Source of the DNA: Oscillospiraceae bacterium
GTDB lineage: Bacteria > Bacillota > Clostridia > Oscillospirales > Oscillospiraceae
NCBI GenBank assembly: GCA_017452505.1
Contig: JAFTMI010000035.1
Span: forward strand, 62,001 to 126,000
Reading direction: 5' to 3'
DNA length: 64,000 nucleotides
Below are positions 48,977-58,311 of the stretch, piece by piece. A program made the translations under genes and the position numbers. Positions within the stretch are counted from its first letter, which is position 1. Every line of letters begins with the position of its first letter. The notes beneath the pieces were generated by a model. The model made no database searches. It was not told the DNA's origin and worked only from the letters and a program-made list of their open reading frames with translations.

Positions 48977-51085
48977 ATGCAGCATACCGAAAACTGGATA
49001 TGGCTTCCTGAAACGAAATATCCTCATAACCAAACTACAGTATACAGTGGGTTCTTAAAGAAAACGGCTACGAATTATACCGTTGCCGAATTTGCAAAAA
49101 GCTATACCTTTTCCACAAACATCACCAGTGCTGCAATCCGTTTTAGCGGTGATACCCTGTTTCAGTTCTTTTGCAACGACAATATTATTGCAACCGGACC
49201 TGCTTGCGTTGGGGGTGATTTTATCAATAACGATACACCCCGTAACAGTTTTTATTCCTTTGAAACCACCATTTATCCCAACAAATCAACCCTTGATTTT
49301 TTTGCCCGGGTACAAATGATGCCATATCATATGTGCGACTATTCGCAAGGTCACGGCGGATTTATGATGTCCGCAATTCTCACATTTGAAGATGGCAGCA
49401 AAGAATCCATCTGCACAGACAGCAGCTGGCTTGTGCGCAAAAACGGCGCATATATCGCTCCTAAAGTCTTTGATGGACGCATTGCACCGGACGCATTTAC
49501 CCAAGCCGAACCCACCCCCAATATTTGGAATACAACCACTGCACCGATTCCTGTACGGGAAGAACAACCTCTAAGCATCGAGATTTCCCTATTACCAAAC
49601 GAAGAAAAAACAATTGTTTGGGAGCTCGATAAAATTTGGGGCGGTTTCCTGCAGGTACAGACGCAGTCCAAGGGAGAAGTATCCCTGCAAATTATGTGCC
49701 GGGAAAGCGACGAAAAAGCATTGCCGGATGAATTGTATTTTGTCGGCAACCAAACATACCGGGGATTCTGTATGCACAGCGCCGGAAGCATTGAGATCCA
49801 CGCAAAAAACTATGCTGCATCCCCTGCTCAGGCTAAAGTCTGTTTTATTAAAACCCATTATCCCGTTTCTGAAGAAGCAACAACAACGACCAGTGACGCG
49901 GCTCTCAATCTTGTTCTTGAAACCTGCAAACATACTCTGAAAATTTGCCGCCAAACCCATCACTTAGACAGCACAAGTCACTGTGAGCCAACCGCCTGTC
50001 CCGGCGATTATTACATTGAAAGCCTTATGACGCCCTTTTCCTTCGGTGACATGCGGCTTGCGGAATTTGACTTAAAACGCATAGCAATTATGCTCCAGCG
50101 GGAAAACGGCAGAATGTTCCACACCACATACAGCTTGATTTGGGTTAAGATGCTGTATGATGTGTATATGTTCACCGGAAACACTGACTTACTGCAGCAA
50201 TGCGAAAATGCTCTGAGCGTTTTATTGAAGCGTTTTGAGGCGTATGTGGGAGACGGTGGCATCATTGACAATCCCCCTAATTACATGTTTGTGGATTGGG
50301 TTTACATTGACGGTTTTACGCTCCATCATCCCCCGGCAGCTTTGGGGCAAAGCTGTATGAATATGTTTTACTTTGGTGCATTGGATTGCGCAGAAAAAAT
50401 ATATCGCATTCTCGGTGCAGAGCAAAAAGCCCAATGCTGTCAAACGCAAAAAGAATCTCTGCGCCACGCCATTAACCGGCATCTATTTGACCCCGAGAAA
50501 GGCAGTTATTTCGAAGGCTTGAATACGCCAAAAGATCTGAATCACAGCAACAACTGGCTGCCGGACAACACGCAAAAGCGGTACTATCTTAAGCATTCCA
50601 ACATTCTTGCCTGCTATTTTGGAATCTGCGATGATGAAACCGGCAAAAATCTGATCCACCGCATTATGGCAGAGGAAATCGAGGGCGACTGCCAACCGTA
50701 TTTTCTGCATTACCTCTTGGAGGCCGTGTACCGATTGGGTTTGCGAGAGAAATACACCCTGCAAATTTGTAACCGTTGGAAAGAATCGGTACAGCAATGT
50801 TCCAAAGGGTTGGTTGAGGGTTTTATTCCGCCCGAACCAGGTTACCATTTCGATCACAGTCACGCCTGGGGCGGTACTCCTCTGTATTCCTTACCCAAAG
50901 CGATGATGGGTTTAGAAATCAAGAAAGCCGGTATGCAGGAGATTTCCCTCGCACCTTCCCTTTTAGGTTTACAGTACGGAAAAGCCGAGCTGTTGACACC
51001 TTATGGGAAAGTCACCTGTGAACTAAAAGAGGGCGCAGATCCGTGCATCACATACCCGCAAAACGTCACTGTTATTCTCCGCTAA
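48977..51085 (+). CDS. GH78-like (alpha-L-rhamnosidase-type) six-hairpin protein
   Basis: A 702-residue protein without signal peptide. The opening WIWLPETKYPHNQTTVYSGFLKK and following beta domains with TFEDGSKESICTDSSWLVR recall bacterial rhamnosidases, and the middle (HLDSTSHCEPTACPGDYYIESLMTPFSFGDMRL, then RENGRMFHTTYSLIWVKMLYDVYMFTGN) corresponds to the GH78 catalytic (alpha/alpha)6 barrel, with the usual R-x-x-R/ER-W-x-GD stretch changed to CEPTACPGD. The end has SHAWGGTPLYSLP and a C-terminal sandwich. ATG 48977 follows TAGGGGG. Probably acts on imported glycosides. The altered motif leaves substrate and activity open. Confidence 0.75.
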   Translation: MQHTENWIWLPETKYPHNQTTVYSGFLKKTATNYTVAEFAKSYTFSTNITSAAIRFSGDTLFQFFCNDNIIATGPACVGGDFINNDTPRNSFYSFETTIYPNKSTLDFFARVQMMPYHMCDYSQGHGGFMMSAILTFEDGSKESICTDSSWLVRKNGAYIAPKVFDGRIAPDAFTQAEPTPNIWNTTTAPIPVREEQPLSIEISLLPNEEKTIVWELDKIWGGFLQVQTQSKGEVSLQIMCRESDEKALPDELYFVGNQTYRGFCMHSAGSIEIHAKNYAASPAQAKVCFIKTHYPVSEEATTTTSDAALNLVLETCKHTLKICRQTHHLDSTSHCEPTACPGDYYIESLMTPFSFGDMRLAEFDLKRIAIMLQRENGRMFHTTYSLIWVKMLYDVYMFTGNTDLLQQCENALSVLLKRFEAYVGDGGIIDNPPNYMFVDWVYIDGFTLHHPPAALGQSCMNMFYFGALDCAEKIYRILGAEQKAQCCQTQKESLRHAINRHLFDPEKGSYFEGLNTPKDLNHSNNWLPDNTQKRYYLKHSNILACYFGICDDETGKNLIHRIMAEEIEGDCQPYFLHYLLEAVYRLGLREKYTLQICNRWKESVQQCSKGLVEGFIPPEPGYHFDHSHAWGGTPLYSLPKAMMGLEIKKAGMQEISLAPSLLGLQYGKAELLTPYGKVTCELKEGADPCITYPQNVTVILR

Positions 51086-51089
51086 ACAA

Positions 51090-51121
51090 AAAGCAGCCTC
51101 CTTACAAAAGGAGGCTGCTTT
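51090..51121. terminator. Bidirectional terminator
   Basis: AAAGCAGCCTCCT and complement arms (51090-51102, 51109-51121) between convergent GH78-like and metK genes. Confidence 0.9.
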
Positions 51122-51126
51122 ATTTC

Positions 51127-52266
51127 TTACATAGATTTTTTCAAGGTTTCAGCGAGGTCGGTCTGCTCCCAAGGCATATTCTCTACACCGAAGTGGCCGT
51201 CACGGGCGGTGGGGCTGTAAATAGGCCGGCGCAGCTGCAGCTTGCGGATGATGCCGCCGGGGGTCAGATCGCAGTGCTTACGCAGCAGAGCGGTCATTTC
51301 CTCGTCAGCGATTTTGCCAGTGCCATAGCTGTTCACACGGACAGAGACAGGCTCAGCAACGCCGATGGCGTATGCCAGCTGCACTTCCACCTGGGTTGCC
51401 AAACCGGCTGCCACCAGATTCTTTGCCATATACCGGGCCATGTAAGCGCCGGAGCGATCCACCTTGGTGGGGTCCGTGCCGGAGAATGCACCGCCGCCGT
51501 GGGAGAAGTAACCGCCGTAAGTATCCACAATGATCTTTCTGCCGGTAAGGCCGGTATCACCGTTAGGGCCACCGATGACAAAATTGCCGGTGGGGTTGAT
51601 ATGCATATTGGCAACCTTATTGATATCAAAGCCGTATTTTTCCAGCACAGGAGCAATAACGCCTTCCCGGATGTAACGGCGCAGCTCGCTCATTTCAAAA
51701 TCAGCACTGTGCATAACAGAAACAACAACAGTATCGATGCCAACCACATTGCCCTGCTCGTCAAACTCTACAGACACCTGGGTCTTTCCGTCGGGGCGAA
51801 GCAGATCGTTGCTCTCCACGCACTGGGTCAAGCGATTTGCCAAGGCTCTGGACAGAGCAACAGGTAGAGGCATCAGCTCGGGCGTCTGGGTGCAAGCGCC
51901 GCCAAACATCATACCCTGGTCGCCTGCACCGCCAACTTCATCGTTGGTGCCCAGGGCAATATCAGCAGATTGGGTGTGGATCTTGCAGAGAATCTCCACG
52001 GTGTCAGCATCGAAATTGTCGGCAGGGTTGGTGTAACCGATGGAGCGGATCACCTCACGGGCAACTTTCTCATAATCCACATTGGCCTTGGTGGTGATCT
52101 CGCCGCAAATCAAACAGAAATTGGTGGTAACTGTGGTCTCACAGGCCACACGGGAGTTAGGGTCCTGGGCAAGGCAGGCATCCAGAATCGCATCGGAAAT
52201 GCAATCTGCCACCTTGTCGGGATGTCCACAAGTTACGCATTCAGAAGTAAACAGTCTTTTTTCCAT
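51127..52266 (-). CDS. metK: S-adenosylmethionine synthetase MetK
   Basis: Makes SAM from methionine and ATP. The 379-residue protein has the family signatures GAGDQGMMFG and GGGAFSGTDPTKVDRSGAY, plus SECVTCGHPDKVADCISDAILD at the start. ATG 52266 begins MEKRLFTSE; further upstream in-frame sequence is the SAM riboswitch. Expression is controlled by that riboswitch. Confidence 0.98.
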   Translation of the reverse strand: MEKRLFTSECVTCGHPDKVADCISDAILDACLAQDPNSRVACETTVTTNFCLICGEITTKANVDYEKVAREVIRSIGYTNPADNFDADTVEILCKIHTQSADIALGTNDEVGGAGDQGMMFGGACTQTPELMPLPVALSRALANRLTQCVESNDLLRPDGKTQVSVEFDEQGNVVGIDTVVVSVMHSADFEMSELRRYIREGVIAPVLEKYGFDINKVANMHINPTGNFVIGGPNGDTGLTGRKIIVDTYGGYFSHGGGAFSGTDPTKVDRSGAYMARYMAKNLVAAGLATQVEVQLAYAIGVAEPVSVRVNSYGTGKIADEEMTALLRKHCDLTPGGIIRKLQLRRPIYSPTARDGHFGVENMPWEQTDLAETLKKSM

Positions 52267-52300
52267 TTTCAAATTCCTTTCTATCTCACAACAGTACGCA

Positions 52301-52333
52301 AAGAAAAACCGCACACCGACGATCCGATGTGCG
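52301..52333 (-). terminator. Expression-platform terminator of the SAM riboswitch
   Basis: CGCACATCG/CGGTGTGCG hairpin (52310-52333) then TTTTTC on the minus strand, between aptamer and metK. Confidence 0.85.
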
Positions 52334-52346
52334 TTATATCGAATCC

Positions 52347-52433
52347 TCATCTCTCGTTGCCGCCGGATTTGGCACCTTGAATTAACAGGTTGCCGGGTTT
52401 CATCGGGCCGTTCCCTCCACCGCTCTTGATAAG
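52347..52433 (-). promoter_or_regulatory. SAM-I (S-box) riboswitch
   Basis: Minus strand carries CTTATCAAGAGCGGTGGAGG, then GATGAAACCCGGCAACC, then AAGGTGCCAAATCC and GAGAGATGAG: all conserved S-box elements, with P1 pairing CTTATC/GATGAG. High SAM should end transcription before metK. Confidence 0.96.
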
Positions 52434-52454
52434 GCTTGTATGCAGTTCGGTGAT

Positions 52455-52482
52455 ATTCTACACGAAATTATAAAAATGTCAA
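52455..52482 (-). promoter_or_regulatory. Promoter of metK
   Basis: TTGACA (52477-52482), 16-base spacer, TAGAAT (52455-52460) on the minus strand. Confidence 0.75.
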
Positions 52483-52489
52483 GTATTTT

Positions 52490-52519
52490 TTGATTTTTTC
52501 TTGTAGAAAAGTTTATAAT
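52490..52519 (+). promoter_or_regulatory. Promoter of the rhomboid-thyA-folA unit
   Basis: TTGATT (52490-52495), 18-base spacer, TATAAT (52514-52519). It is divergent from the metK promoter. Confidence 0.6.
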
Positions 52520-52584
52520 TCCTTTATAGACATTTTAAGGAAATGATGATATGATAATAAAAGCTATGTTAGGAGTTGATCGCT

Positions 52585-53502
52585 TTGAATAATTTGCGGC
52601 GTGGATTTGAACGCTTTTGCTTCCGCAACCGGGACAAGGGCATTTCCAATCTGATGCTTTATATTGCCCTGGGCAATGCCCTTGTGATCGTGATGAGTAT
52701 GATCAATGGTGGTATTGTTCTTTACGAGCTTTTGAGCTTTGATAAGGCTAAGATCCTGGAAGGTCAGGTTTGGCGACTGTTTACCTATGTGTTCACCCAA
52801 TCCGGCAGCGGCATCATTGATCTGCTTTTCCTCTACTTTTTCTACTTGATCGGCAGACATATAGAAAACAGTATGGGCACATTCAAGTTTAATCTTTATT
52901 ACTTCTCCGGTGTGATTTTGATGGATGTTTTCGCAATGGTCTTCTGCCCCATCATTCCGGACACTCTCGTTATTTACACGATTTTGCCCTACGGAGAAAT
53001 GGCCGGTTATTTGCATATGAGCTTATTTTTAACCTTTGCCACGCTCCACCCGGACAGCCGTTTCTTAATTATGTTCATCATTCCCATCAAGGGCTGGGTC
53101 CTTGCGCTGATTTATTTAGGCTTGGAAGTCATCCAAATTTTCAATTTAAGCTACCCGGTTATGCTGTTCCCCCACAATCTGTTCCCGCTGGTGGCTTTGG
53201 CCAATTATCTGCTGTTTATGGGCTCTGACATGAAAAATCTGCTGCCACTTTCCTGGCGGGTAAAGGCCGGTAAGGCTGTTCCAAAAAAGCCTGCAAAGCG
53301 GACCGGTGTTACACCGCTTCCCGGAAGTATGGACTACAAGCGGCCCTCTCCCCAACCACAGGATTACAACCATCGCTGCACTGTTTGCGGTCGGACGGAT
53401 ACAGAATTTCCGGATTTGGAGTTCAGATACTGCTCCCGCTGCGCCGGCTATCACTGCTACTGCGAAGATCACATCAACAATCACGAGCACATCGAAGAAT
53501 AA
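52585..53502 (+). CDS. Rhomboid-like membrane protein with C-terminal zinc ribbon, probably not a protease
   Basis: A 305-residue protein with about six helices (residues 20-225). LEGQVWRLFTYVFT and YLIGRHIENSMGTFKFNLYYFSGVILM match the rhomboid fold, but the catalytic GxSG serine and C-terminal histidine are absent: the corresponding helix reads GYLHMSLFLTFATLHPDSR. After a Lys/Pro-rich linker comes a Cys/His cluster (CTVCGRTD, YCSRCAGYHCYCEDH, NNHEH) that should bind zinc. TTG 52585 is nine bases after AGGAG. It ends 21 bases before thyA. Role unknown. Confidence 0.75.
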   Translation: MNNLRRGFERFCFRNRDKGISNLMLYIALGNALVIVMSMINGGIVLYELLSFDKAKILEGQVWRLFTYVFTQSGSGIIDLLFLYFFYLIGRHIENSMGTFKFNLYYFSGVILMDVFAMVFCPIIPDTLVIYTILPYGEMAGYLHMSLFLTFATLHPDSRFLIMFIIPIKGWVLALIYLGLEVIQIFNLSYPVMLFPHNLFPLVALANYLLFMGSDMKNLLPLSWRVKAGKAVPKKPAKRTGVTPLPGSMDYKRPSPQPQDYNHRCTVCGRTDTEFPDLEFRYCSRCAGYHCYCEDHINNHEHIEE

Positions 53503-53523
53503 ATAGATACGGAGGAAATTCCA

Positions 53524-54354
53524 ATGAGCAAAGCTGATGAACTGTACCGCCAAACCTGTTTGGACATTTTGGAGAACGGTTTTTATGATACCGACCTGGA
53601 TGTCCGTCCCCGCTGGGCTGACGGCACACCTGCCCACACTGTAAAGAAGTTTGGTGTGGTGAATCGCTACAACCTAAAAGAAGAGTTCCCCATCATGACT
53701 CTGCGGCGCACCTATTGGAAGTCCGCACTGGACGAGCTGCTGTGGATCTGGCAAAAGAAGTCCAACCGCATCTGCGATCTGGGCAGCCATGTTTGGGACG
53801 AGTGGGCAGGCCCAGATGGCACCATCGGCAAGGCTTACGGCTATCAGTTAGGTGTGAAGCATCAGTACAAGGAAGGTATGTTCGATCAGGTGGACCGCGT
53901 GATCTATGATCTGAAGAACAACCCCGCCTCCCGCCGCATCCTCACCAACATTTACACCTTCGAGGATCTCCACGAGATGAACCTGTACCCCTGCGCCTAC
54001 TCTATGACCTTCAACGTTTCCGGAAACACCTTAAATGGCATTCTCAATCAGCGCAGCCAGGATATGCTCACTGCCAACAACTGGAATGTGGTGCAGTATT
54101 CCATGCTTCTGATGATGATGGCCCAGGTTGCCGGTTTGGAAGCCGGTGAGCTGGTGCACGTGATTGCCGACTGTCATATCTACGACCGGCATATCCCCGC
54201 TGTAAAGGCAATGCTGGAAAACGAAGGCTACGCCGCTCCCAAGGTCACTTTAGACAGCTCTATCACCGACTTCTACCAGTTCACCAAAGACAGCTTCAAG
54301 GTGGAGGACTACCAGTTCCATCCCTTTGATTTTGAGATCCCTATGGCCATTTGA
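53524..54354 (+). CDS. thyA: Thymidylate synthase ThyA
   Basis: Methylates dUMP to dTMP using methylene-THF from GlyA. The 276-residue protein has the catalytic Cys157 in NLYPCAYSM, the phosphate-binding QRSQDM (176-181) and the C-terminal FEIPMAI. Some segments (RRTYWKSALDELLWIWQKKSNRICDLGSHVWDEWA) match the form common in Firmicutes. Start ATG 53524 behind GGAGGAA. Eight bases before folA. Confidence 0.97.
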   Translation: MSKADELYRQTCLDILENGFYDTDLDVRPRWADGTPAHTVKKFGVVNRYNLKEEFPIMTLRRTYWKSALDELLWIWQKKSNRICDLGSHVWDEWAGPDGTIGKAYGYQLGVKHQYKEGMFDQVDRVIYDLKNNPASRRILTNIYTFEDLHEMNLYPCAYSMTFNVSGNTLNGILNQRSQDMLTANNWNVVQYSMLLMMMAQVAGLEAGELVHVIADCHIYDRHIPAVKAMLENEGYAAPKVTLDSSITDFYQFTKDSFKVEDYQFHPFDFEIPMAI

Positions 54355-54362
54355 GGTAAAGC

Positions 54363-54845
54363 ATGGAACTGATTGTTGCTGTATATGACGACTGGGGCAT
54401 CGGCAAGGATGGCACCCAGCCCATCGCGTTGTCTGCAGACCGGAAGTTTTTCCGGGAAACCACAAAGGGTGCGATGGTAATTGTTGGCCGCAAGACTTTG
54501 GCGGATTTCCCCGGTGGCAGACCCCTTCCTAATCGGGTGAATGTGGTGATGACACGGCAGGATGCAGAGATTCCCGATGTGGTGATATGCCACAGCCCGG
54601 AAGAGGCTGTGGAGCTTGCAAAAACCGCCGAAAGAGCCATGGTCATTGGCGGCGGCAGTATTTATAGGCAGATGCTTCCCTACTGCGACACCGCCTACAT
54701 CACCAAGGTACATACCACTCCAGAATCGGACACGTTCTTCCCTAATCTGGATACCGACCCCCAATGGAAGCTGGCCGAGGTTCTCCAATCCGGTGAAGAA
54801 AACGGCATTTCTTACGAAATGTGCCTATATAAAAAAGCGAACTGA
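54363..54845 (+). CDS. folA: Dihydrofolate reductase FolA
   Basis: Regenerates tetrahydrofolate used up by ThyA. The 160-residue protein reads ELIVAVYDDWGIGKDGTQPI at the start (DHFR core), followed by MVIVGRKTL, RPLPNRVNVVMTR and IGGGSIYRQMLP, the NADPH-binding pattern. Co-transcribed with thyA. The stop codon lies in the terminator stem. Confidence 0.96.
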   Translation: MELIVAVYDDWGIGKDGTQPIALSADRKFFRETTKGAMVIVGRKTLADFPGGRPLPNRVNVVMTRQDAEIPDVVICHSPEEAVELAKTAERAMVIGGGSIYRQMLPYCDTAYITKVHTTPESDTFFPNLDTDPQWKLAEVLQSGEENGISYEMCLYKKAN

Positions 54846-54862
54846 TTTCAGTTCGCTTTTTA
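54833..54862 (+). terminator. Terminator of thyA-folA
   Basis: AAAAGCGAACTGA and complement (54833-54845, 54848-54860) with T-tract; the left arm holds the last folA codons. Confidence 0.88.
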
Positions 54863-54863
54863 C

Positions 54864-54892
54864 TTGCGTATTTCCCTTGCTGACTGTATAAT
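54864..54892 (+). promoter_or_regulatory. Promoter of the polysaccharide deacetylase gene
   Basis: TTGCGT (54864-54869), 17-base spacer, TATAAT (54887-54892). Confidence 0.65.
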
Positions 54893-54930
54893 AGATGCAT
54901 CTGACTTTCGCAGAAACGGATAGATAGAAA

Positions 54931-56529
54931 ATGAAGAAATTTTTAATTATATTTTTCTCCTGTTTGCTGGCACTTTCTGTGCTTACCACAGGGGCAATTG
55001 GGTTATACAACAGACAGACGAAACCCTCTTCTCCGTCTGCCGACTTATCCTTTGCTTATCAATTGGCCGTAACCCTGAATGGGGAGCAGGACATCACGAT
55101 CGAATACGGAGAGATCTACAGGGAGCCGGGCGCTACAGCCCAGCTTGTTGGCGCTAACGCTGCGTTGGACGTTCCTGTAGAGATACAGGGTGATGTGGAC
55201 AGCACGAAGACCGGCACTTACGTTGTCACTTACACCGCAAAATCCACCGGGTTTACTGCCAAAGCCTCCCGAAAAGTGCATATCGTAGATACCCAGCTTC
55301 CCAAAATCACCTTGACTGTCGATCCTTATGCCTATACACTTCCCGGTCAGCCCTATCAAGAAGAAGGCTTCACCGCTGTCGATAACTACGACGGTGATTT
55401 AACAAGCAAAGTCACCTGCAGGGAAGAAAACGGCATTATGACCTACACCGTGTCGGATTCCTCCGGAAATACTTTTTCTACCAAGCGCAAAATTCACTAC
55501 TTTGATCCCGGACGACCTAATCTAAAGCTTGTGGGCAGTGATACCCACTTAGTAGCGCAAGGCGATCATTTTGCTGACCCATGGGTTACCGCCATTGACA
55601 AAAATGACGGCGATATTACAAACAGTGTTTATGTAGAGGGCTGTGTGGACACAGGCAAGCCCGGCCGTTACACCTTGACATACACCGCAACTAACAGCTA
55701 CAACTATTGCAGCAGCATTACACGGACTGTTATCGTATTGCCGATGGATTGCTTGGTGGAGAAAACAGAGCCTCCCAAGACCCCCACAAGACCCACAACA
55801 ACAAAGGCACCCACCGCGCCTACAAAGCCCGCAGAAACAACGATCCCCACAGAGCCGACTTATCCTAAAAACTGTATGATCCCCGAGGGCGGTATGCCCT
55901 ACGAAGAAAACGGCAAGACCATTTACCTTACCTTCGATGACGGCCCAAGCCAGTATACGAAAAAGCTTTTGGATGTTTTAGCCCAATACGATGTGAAGGT
56001 CAGTTTCTTTGTAAAGAATAGCGGCTATATGGACATCATCGCCCGTGCTGCTCAAGAAGGGCATACCGTCGCTGCCCATACATACTCCCACGATTATAAC
56101 AAGATTTATACCAGCGAAGATGCGTTCTACGCTGATATGTCAGCCATACGGACAACAATTGCTATGTACACCCAAGAGGCAACCTCCCTTATTCGGTTTC
56201 CCGGCGGCAGCTCCAACACTATCAGCCAGCTGTATAACCGCGGCATTATGACAAGGCTTGCAAAGGCACTGACAGAAATGGGCTACACCTATTTTGACTG
56301 GAATGTAGACAGCAACGATGCAGGCGGCGCCAAGACACCGGATGAGGTTTTCAAAAACATTACAAAAGGCGTCAAATCAAGGGATGCATCGGTGGTATTG
56401 CAGCACGATACGAAAGAATTCAGCGTGGATGCTATAGAGCGAGTCATTACCTGGGGTCTTGTAAACGGCTATCGCTTCGAACCCCTTACGGAAAACTCCC
56501 CCACTTTCCATCATCCCATCAACAACTAA
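54931..56529 (+). CDS. Secreted/anchored polysaccharide deacetylase with Ig-like repeats
   Basis: A 532-residue extracellular protein: signal anchor (IIFFSCLLALSVLTTGAIGLY), three Ig-like (DUF5011-type) modules (~45-118, 122-190, 195-272, each with DG(D)(L/I)T and GTY/GRYTLTYTA phrases), a Thr/Pro linker (~280-312), then a NodB-type catalytic domain with TFDDGPS (334-340), metal-binding HTYSHD (His383, His387) and RFPGGSS (422-428). It likely removes acetyl groups from peptidoglycan GlcNAc or another wall polysaccharide. Monocistronic with own promoter and terminator. Confidence 0.92.
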   Translation: MKKFLIIFFSCLLALSVLTTGAIGLYNRQTKPSSPSADLSFAYQLAVTLNGEQDITIEYGEIYREPGATAQLVGANAALDVPVEIQGDVDSTKTGTYVVTYTAKSTGFTAKASRKVHIVDTQLPKITLTVDPYAYTLPGQPYQEEGFTAVDNYDGDLTSKVTCREENGIMTYTVSDSSGNTFSTKRKIHYFDPGRPNLKLVGSDTHLVAQGDHFADPWVTAIDKNDGDITNSVYVEGCVDTGKPGRYTLTYTATNSYNYCSSITRTVIVLPMDCLVEKTEPPKTPTRPTTTKAPTAPTKPAETTIPTEPTYPKNCMIPEGGMPYEENGKTIYLTFDDGPSQYTKKLLDVLAQYDVKVSFFVKNSGYMDIIARAAQEGHTVAAHTYSHDYNKIYTSEDAFYADMSAIRTTIAMYTQEATSLIRFPGGSSNTISQLYNRGIMTRLAKALTEMGYTYFDWNVDSNDAGGAKTPDEVFKNITKGVKSRDASVVLQHDTKEFSVDAIERVITWGLVNGYRFEPLTENSPTFHHPINN

Positions 56530-56532
56530 ACA

Positions 56533-56566
56533 AAAGCGTGTTGCGGAAAACCGCAACACGCTTTTT
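56533..56566. terminator. Bidirectional terminator
   Basis: AAAGCGTGTTGCGG and complement (56533-56546, 56551-56564) between convergent genes. Confidence 0.9.
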
Positions 56567-56574
56567 CTTATTTC

Positions 56575-58311
56575 TCAGCCGACCCGGTGATTGTAATCAT
56601 CAGGAAGTTCGTCAAATATTTTGTTCAAGTAGGCTATGGTATTGGTGCAATCATCGTAAACAGACAGGTGTGTATAGCGGTACGGCCTATCATTGTCTTC
56701 ATTAGAAAAGTCAGGGCTTATTCCAAAGTCAACACTGTAGTCGCTGGATGCACCTGCGTGGTAGATCCAGGACTGTCCCATCTTACCGGCTGCGCAGTCA
56801 GCGAGGACAGCATCCAAAAGGCCTTTTAGTTCCTCGGGATCTGCGGACTTATAGAATGTCGGCTCTTGTCCGTTCCACACATCTAAATTGTAATAATACT
56901 TTTCCCCGCTGAACGAATCGAACAGCGAATAGAGGATCTGCGGATCATCCACCTGGAAGACATACCGGGCATCGCTAAACCAGATCCTGGCTTCATCTGT
57001 AAGATTGCTTTTGTAATCCACCTTGTAGTAGCGATTTACAGTCTTACCGTTACTGAGTTTATAGCGGATACGCACGTCGTAGACATCGCTTGTTACAGAG
57101 CGTGCATTCATCAGCTTTTTGTGGTAGCTCTGCAGCTTTGTGATCTCTTCTTTATCCGTCATTTCAAAGTAGTCGTATTCGCCATCTTCATAGTAGTAAT
57201 AGCCTTTATCCGGGCCGTAGATGGCGGCGCTTTCCACTTTGTCAACGGGCGGCACATAGCTGCTGATGCCCATGGGATCCATCCAGGTCAGCGCAATTGA
57301 ACCGGACAGCACCACAGCAAGCACAGCAAAAGCCAGCATGGATTTCTTCTCAAACACCCGCACTGTGCGGTTTAAGAGCATCTGACCGGTAAAGAAACCG
57401 ATGATAATACCTATGGCAAAGATCAAATAGGACGGCTGATTGATCATATCAAAGAAGCTATACAGTACTGTACCAACCGCAATGGTATACACGATCAGGA
57501 ACACCGGGCCCAGTGGCCGCAAGGCAATAAAGTCCCCTGCCCGCTCCAAATGTCTGCGGCGGTACACAAGCCAGGCCAGCACAAAGGCCAGGGCGCCAAC
57601 CGCTGCGCAGATATACAGATGTGTCCAGGCCGCAGTATCCAAGCCCTTAAATTCAATAGTTCCCATACCAAATTCCGTTTCCACATATTCCGTGTACATA
57701 CGGGCAACTGGGAAGAAACGATAGAACTTATCGGTCTGCAGCTCAACGCCGTAGATCAGCGGCTGATAGACGACCTCTGCCAGGAAATAAACCAGCACCA
57801 CAACAAAATGAATAATACTGTAAACCGACAGCATACCCAAGGCATTACCGGCGCACAGAGCGCTGAGCACCGCTGTGCCGAAGAAGAAAATATACTGCAG
57901 GCTTGCTGCCCCAAACATATACCAAATATAATGGGCGTGTTCTCCCAGCTGGAAGGATGTCAGGGTGCAAATAATCAGATTGGGAATGAGGCTGAACAGG
58001 AAGCCTGTAGCAATGTTGGTCAGCAGCCAACCCTCACGGCGCATAGGAAATGCGTGGAGCGCATTACACAGGCGGCCTTTGTAGAGGTCACTGAACAGGC
58101 ACAGTGTCACAATGCCTGCGTAGAGTAGATTGCCGATGCCGGCCAGTCGCGTGATGATAACCACATCCCGGGCCATATAGTCGGTTTCCTGGTTGCTGAT
58201 ACCAAAGAGCACCAACAGCAAAAATGCGGTGTACAACGCCCACACCGGCCAATACCGGGTGATGTTTTTACGGAAAGCGGTCAGATTAAAGAAGGATGTT
58301 CTTGACTTCAT
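56575..58311 (-). CDS. ABC-2 type membrane protein of a GntR-linked transporter
   Basis: A 578-residue protein with about ten helices (residues 20-345; e.g. ITRYWPVWALYTAFLLLVLFG, DLYKGRLCNALHAFPMRREGW typical of ABC-2 permeases) and a large C-terminal extracytoplasmic domain (~370-578) rich in Tyr and Asp. It overlaps the ATPase gene by 26 bases. YtrC/YtrD-like transporter systems have this gene order; cell-wall antibiotic response is the usual role (inference). Confidence 0.82.
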   Translation of the reverse strand: MKSRTSFFNLTAFRKNITRYWPVWALYTAFLLLVLFGISNQETDYMARDVVIITRLAGIGNLLYAGIVTLCLFSDLYKGRLCNALHAFPMRREGWLLTNIATGFLFSLIPNLIICTLTSFQLGEHAHYIWYMFGAASLQYIFFFGTAVLSALCAGNALGMLSVYSIIHFVVVLVYFLAEVVYQPLIYGVELQTDKFYRFFPVARMYTEYVETEFGMGTIEFKGLDTAAWTHLYICAAVGALAFVLAWLVYRRRHLERAGDFIALRPLGPVFLIVYTIAVGTVLYSFFDMINQPSYLIFAIGIIIGFFTGQMLLNRTVRVFEKKSMLAFAVLAVVLSGSIALTWMDPMGISSYVPPVDKVESAAIYGPDKGYYYYEDGEYDYFEMTDKEEITKLQSYHKKLMNARSVTSDVYDVRIRYKLSNGKTVNRYYKVDYKSNLTDEARIWFSDARYVFQVDDPQILYSLFDSFSGEKYYYNLDVWNGQEPTFYKSADPEELKGLLDAVLADCAAGKMGQSWIYHAGASSDYSVDFGISPDFSNEDNDRPYRYTHLSVYDDCTNTIAYLNKIFDELPDDYNHRVG

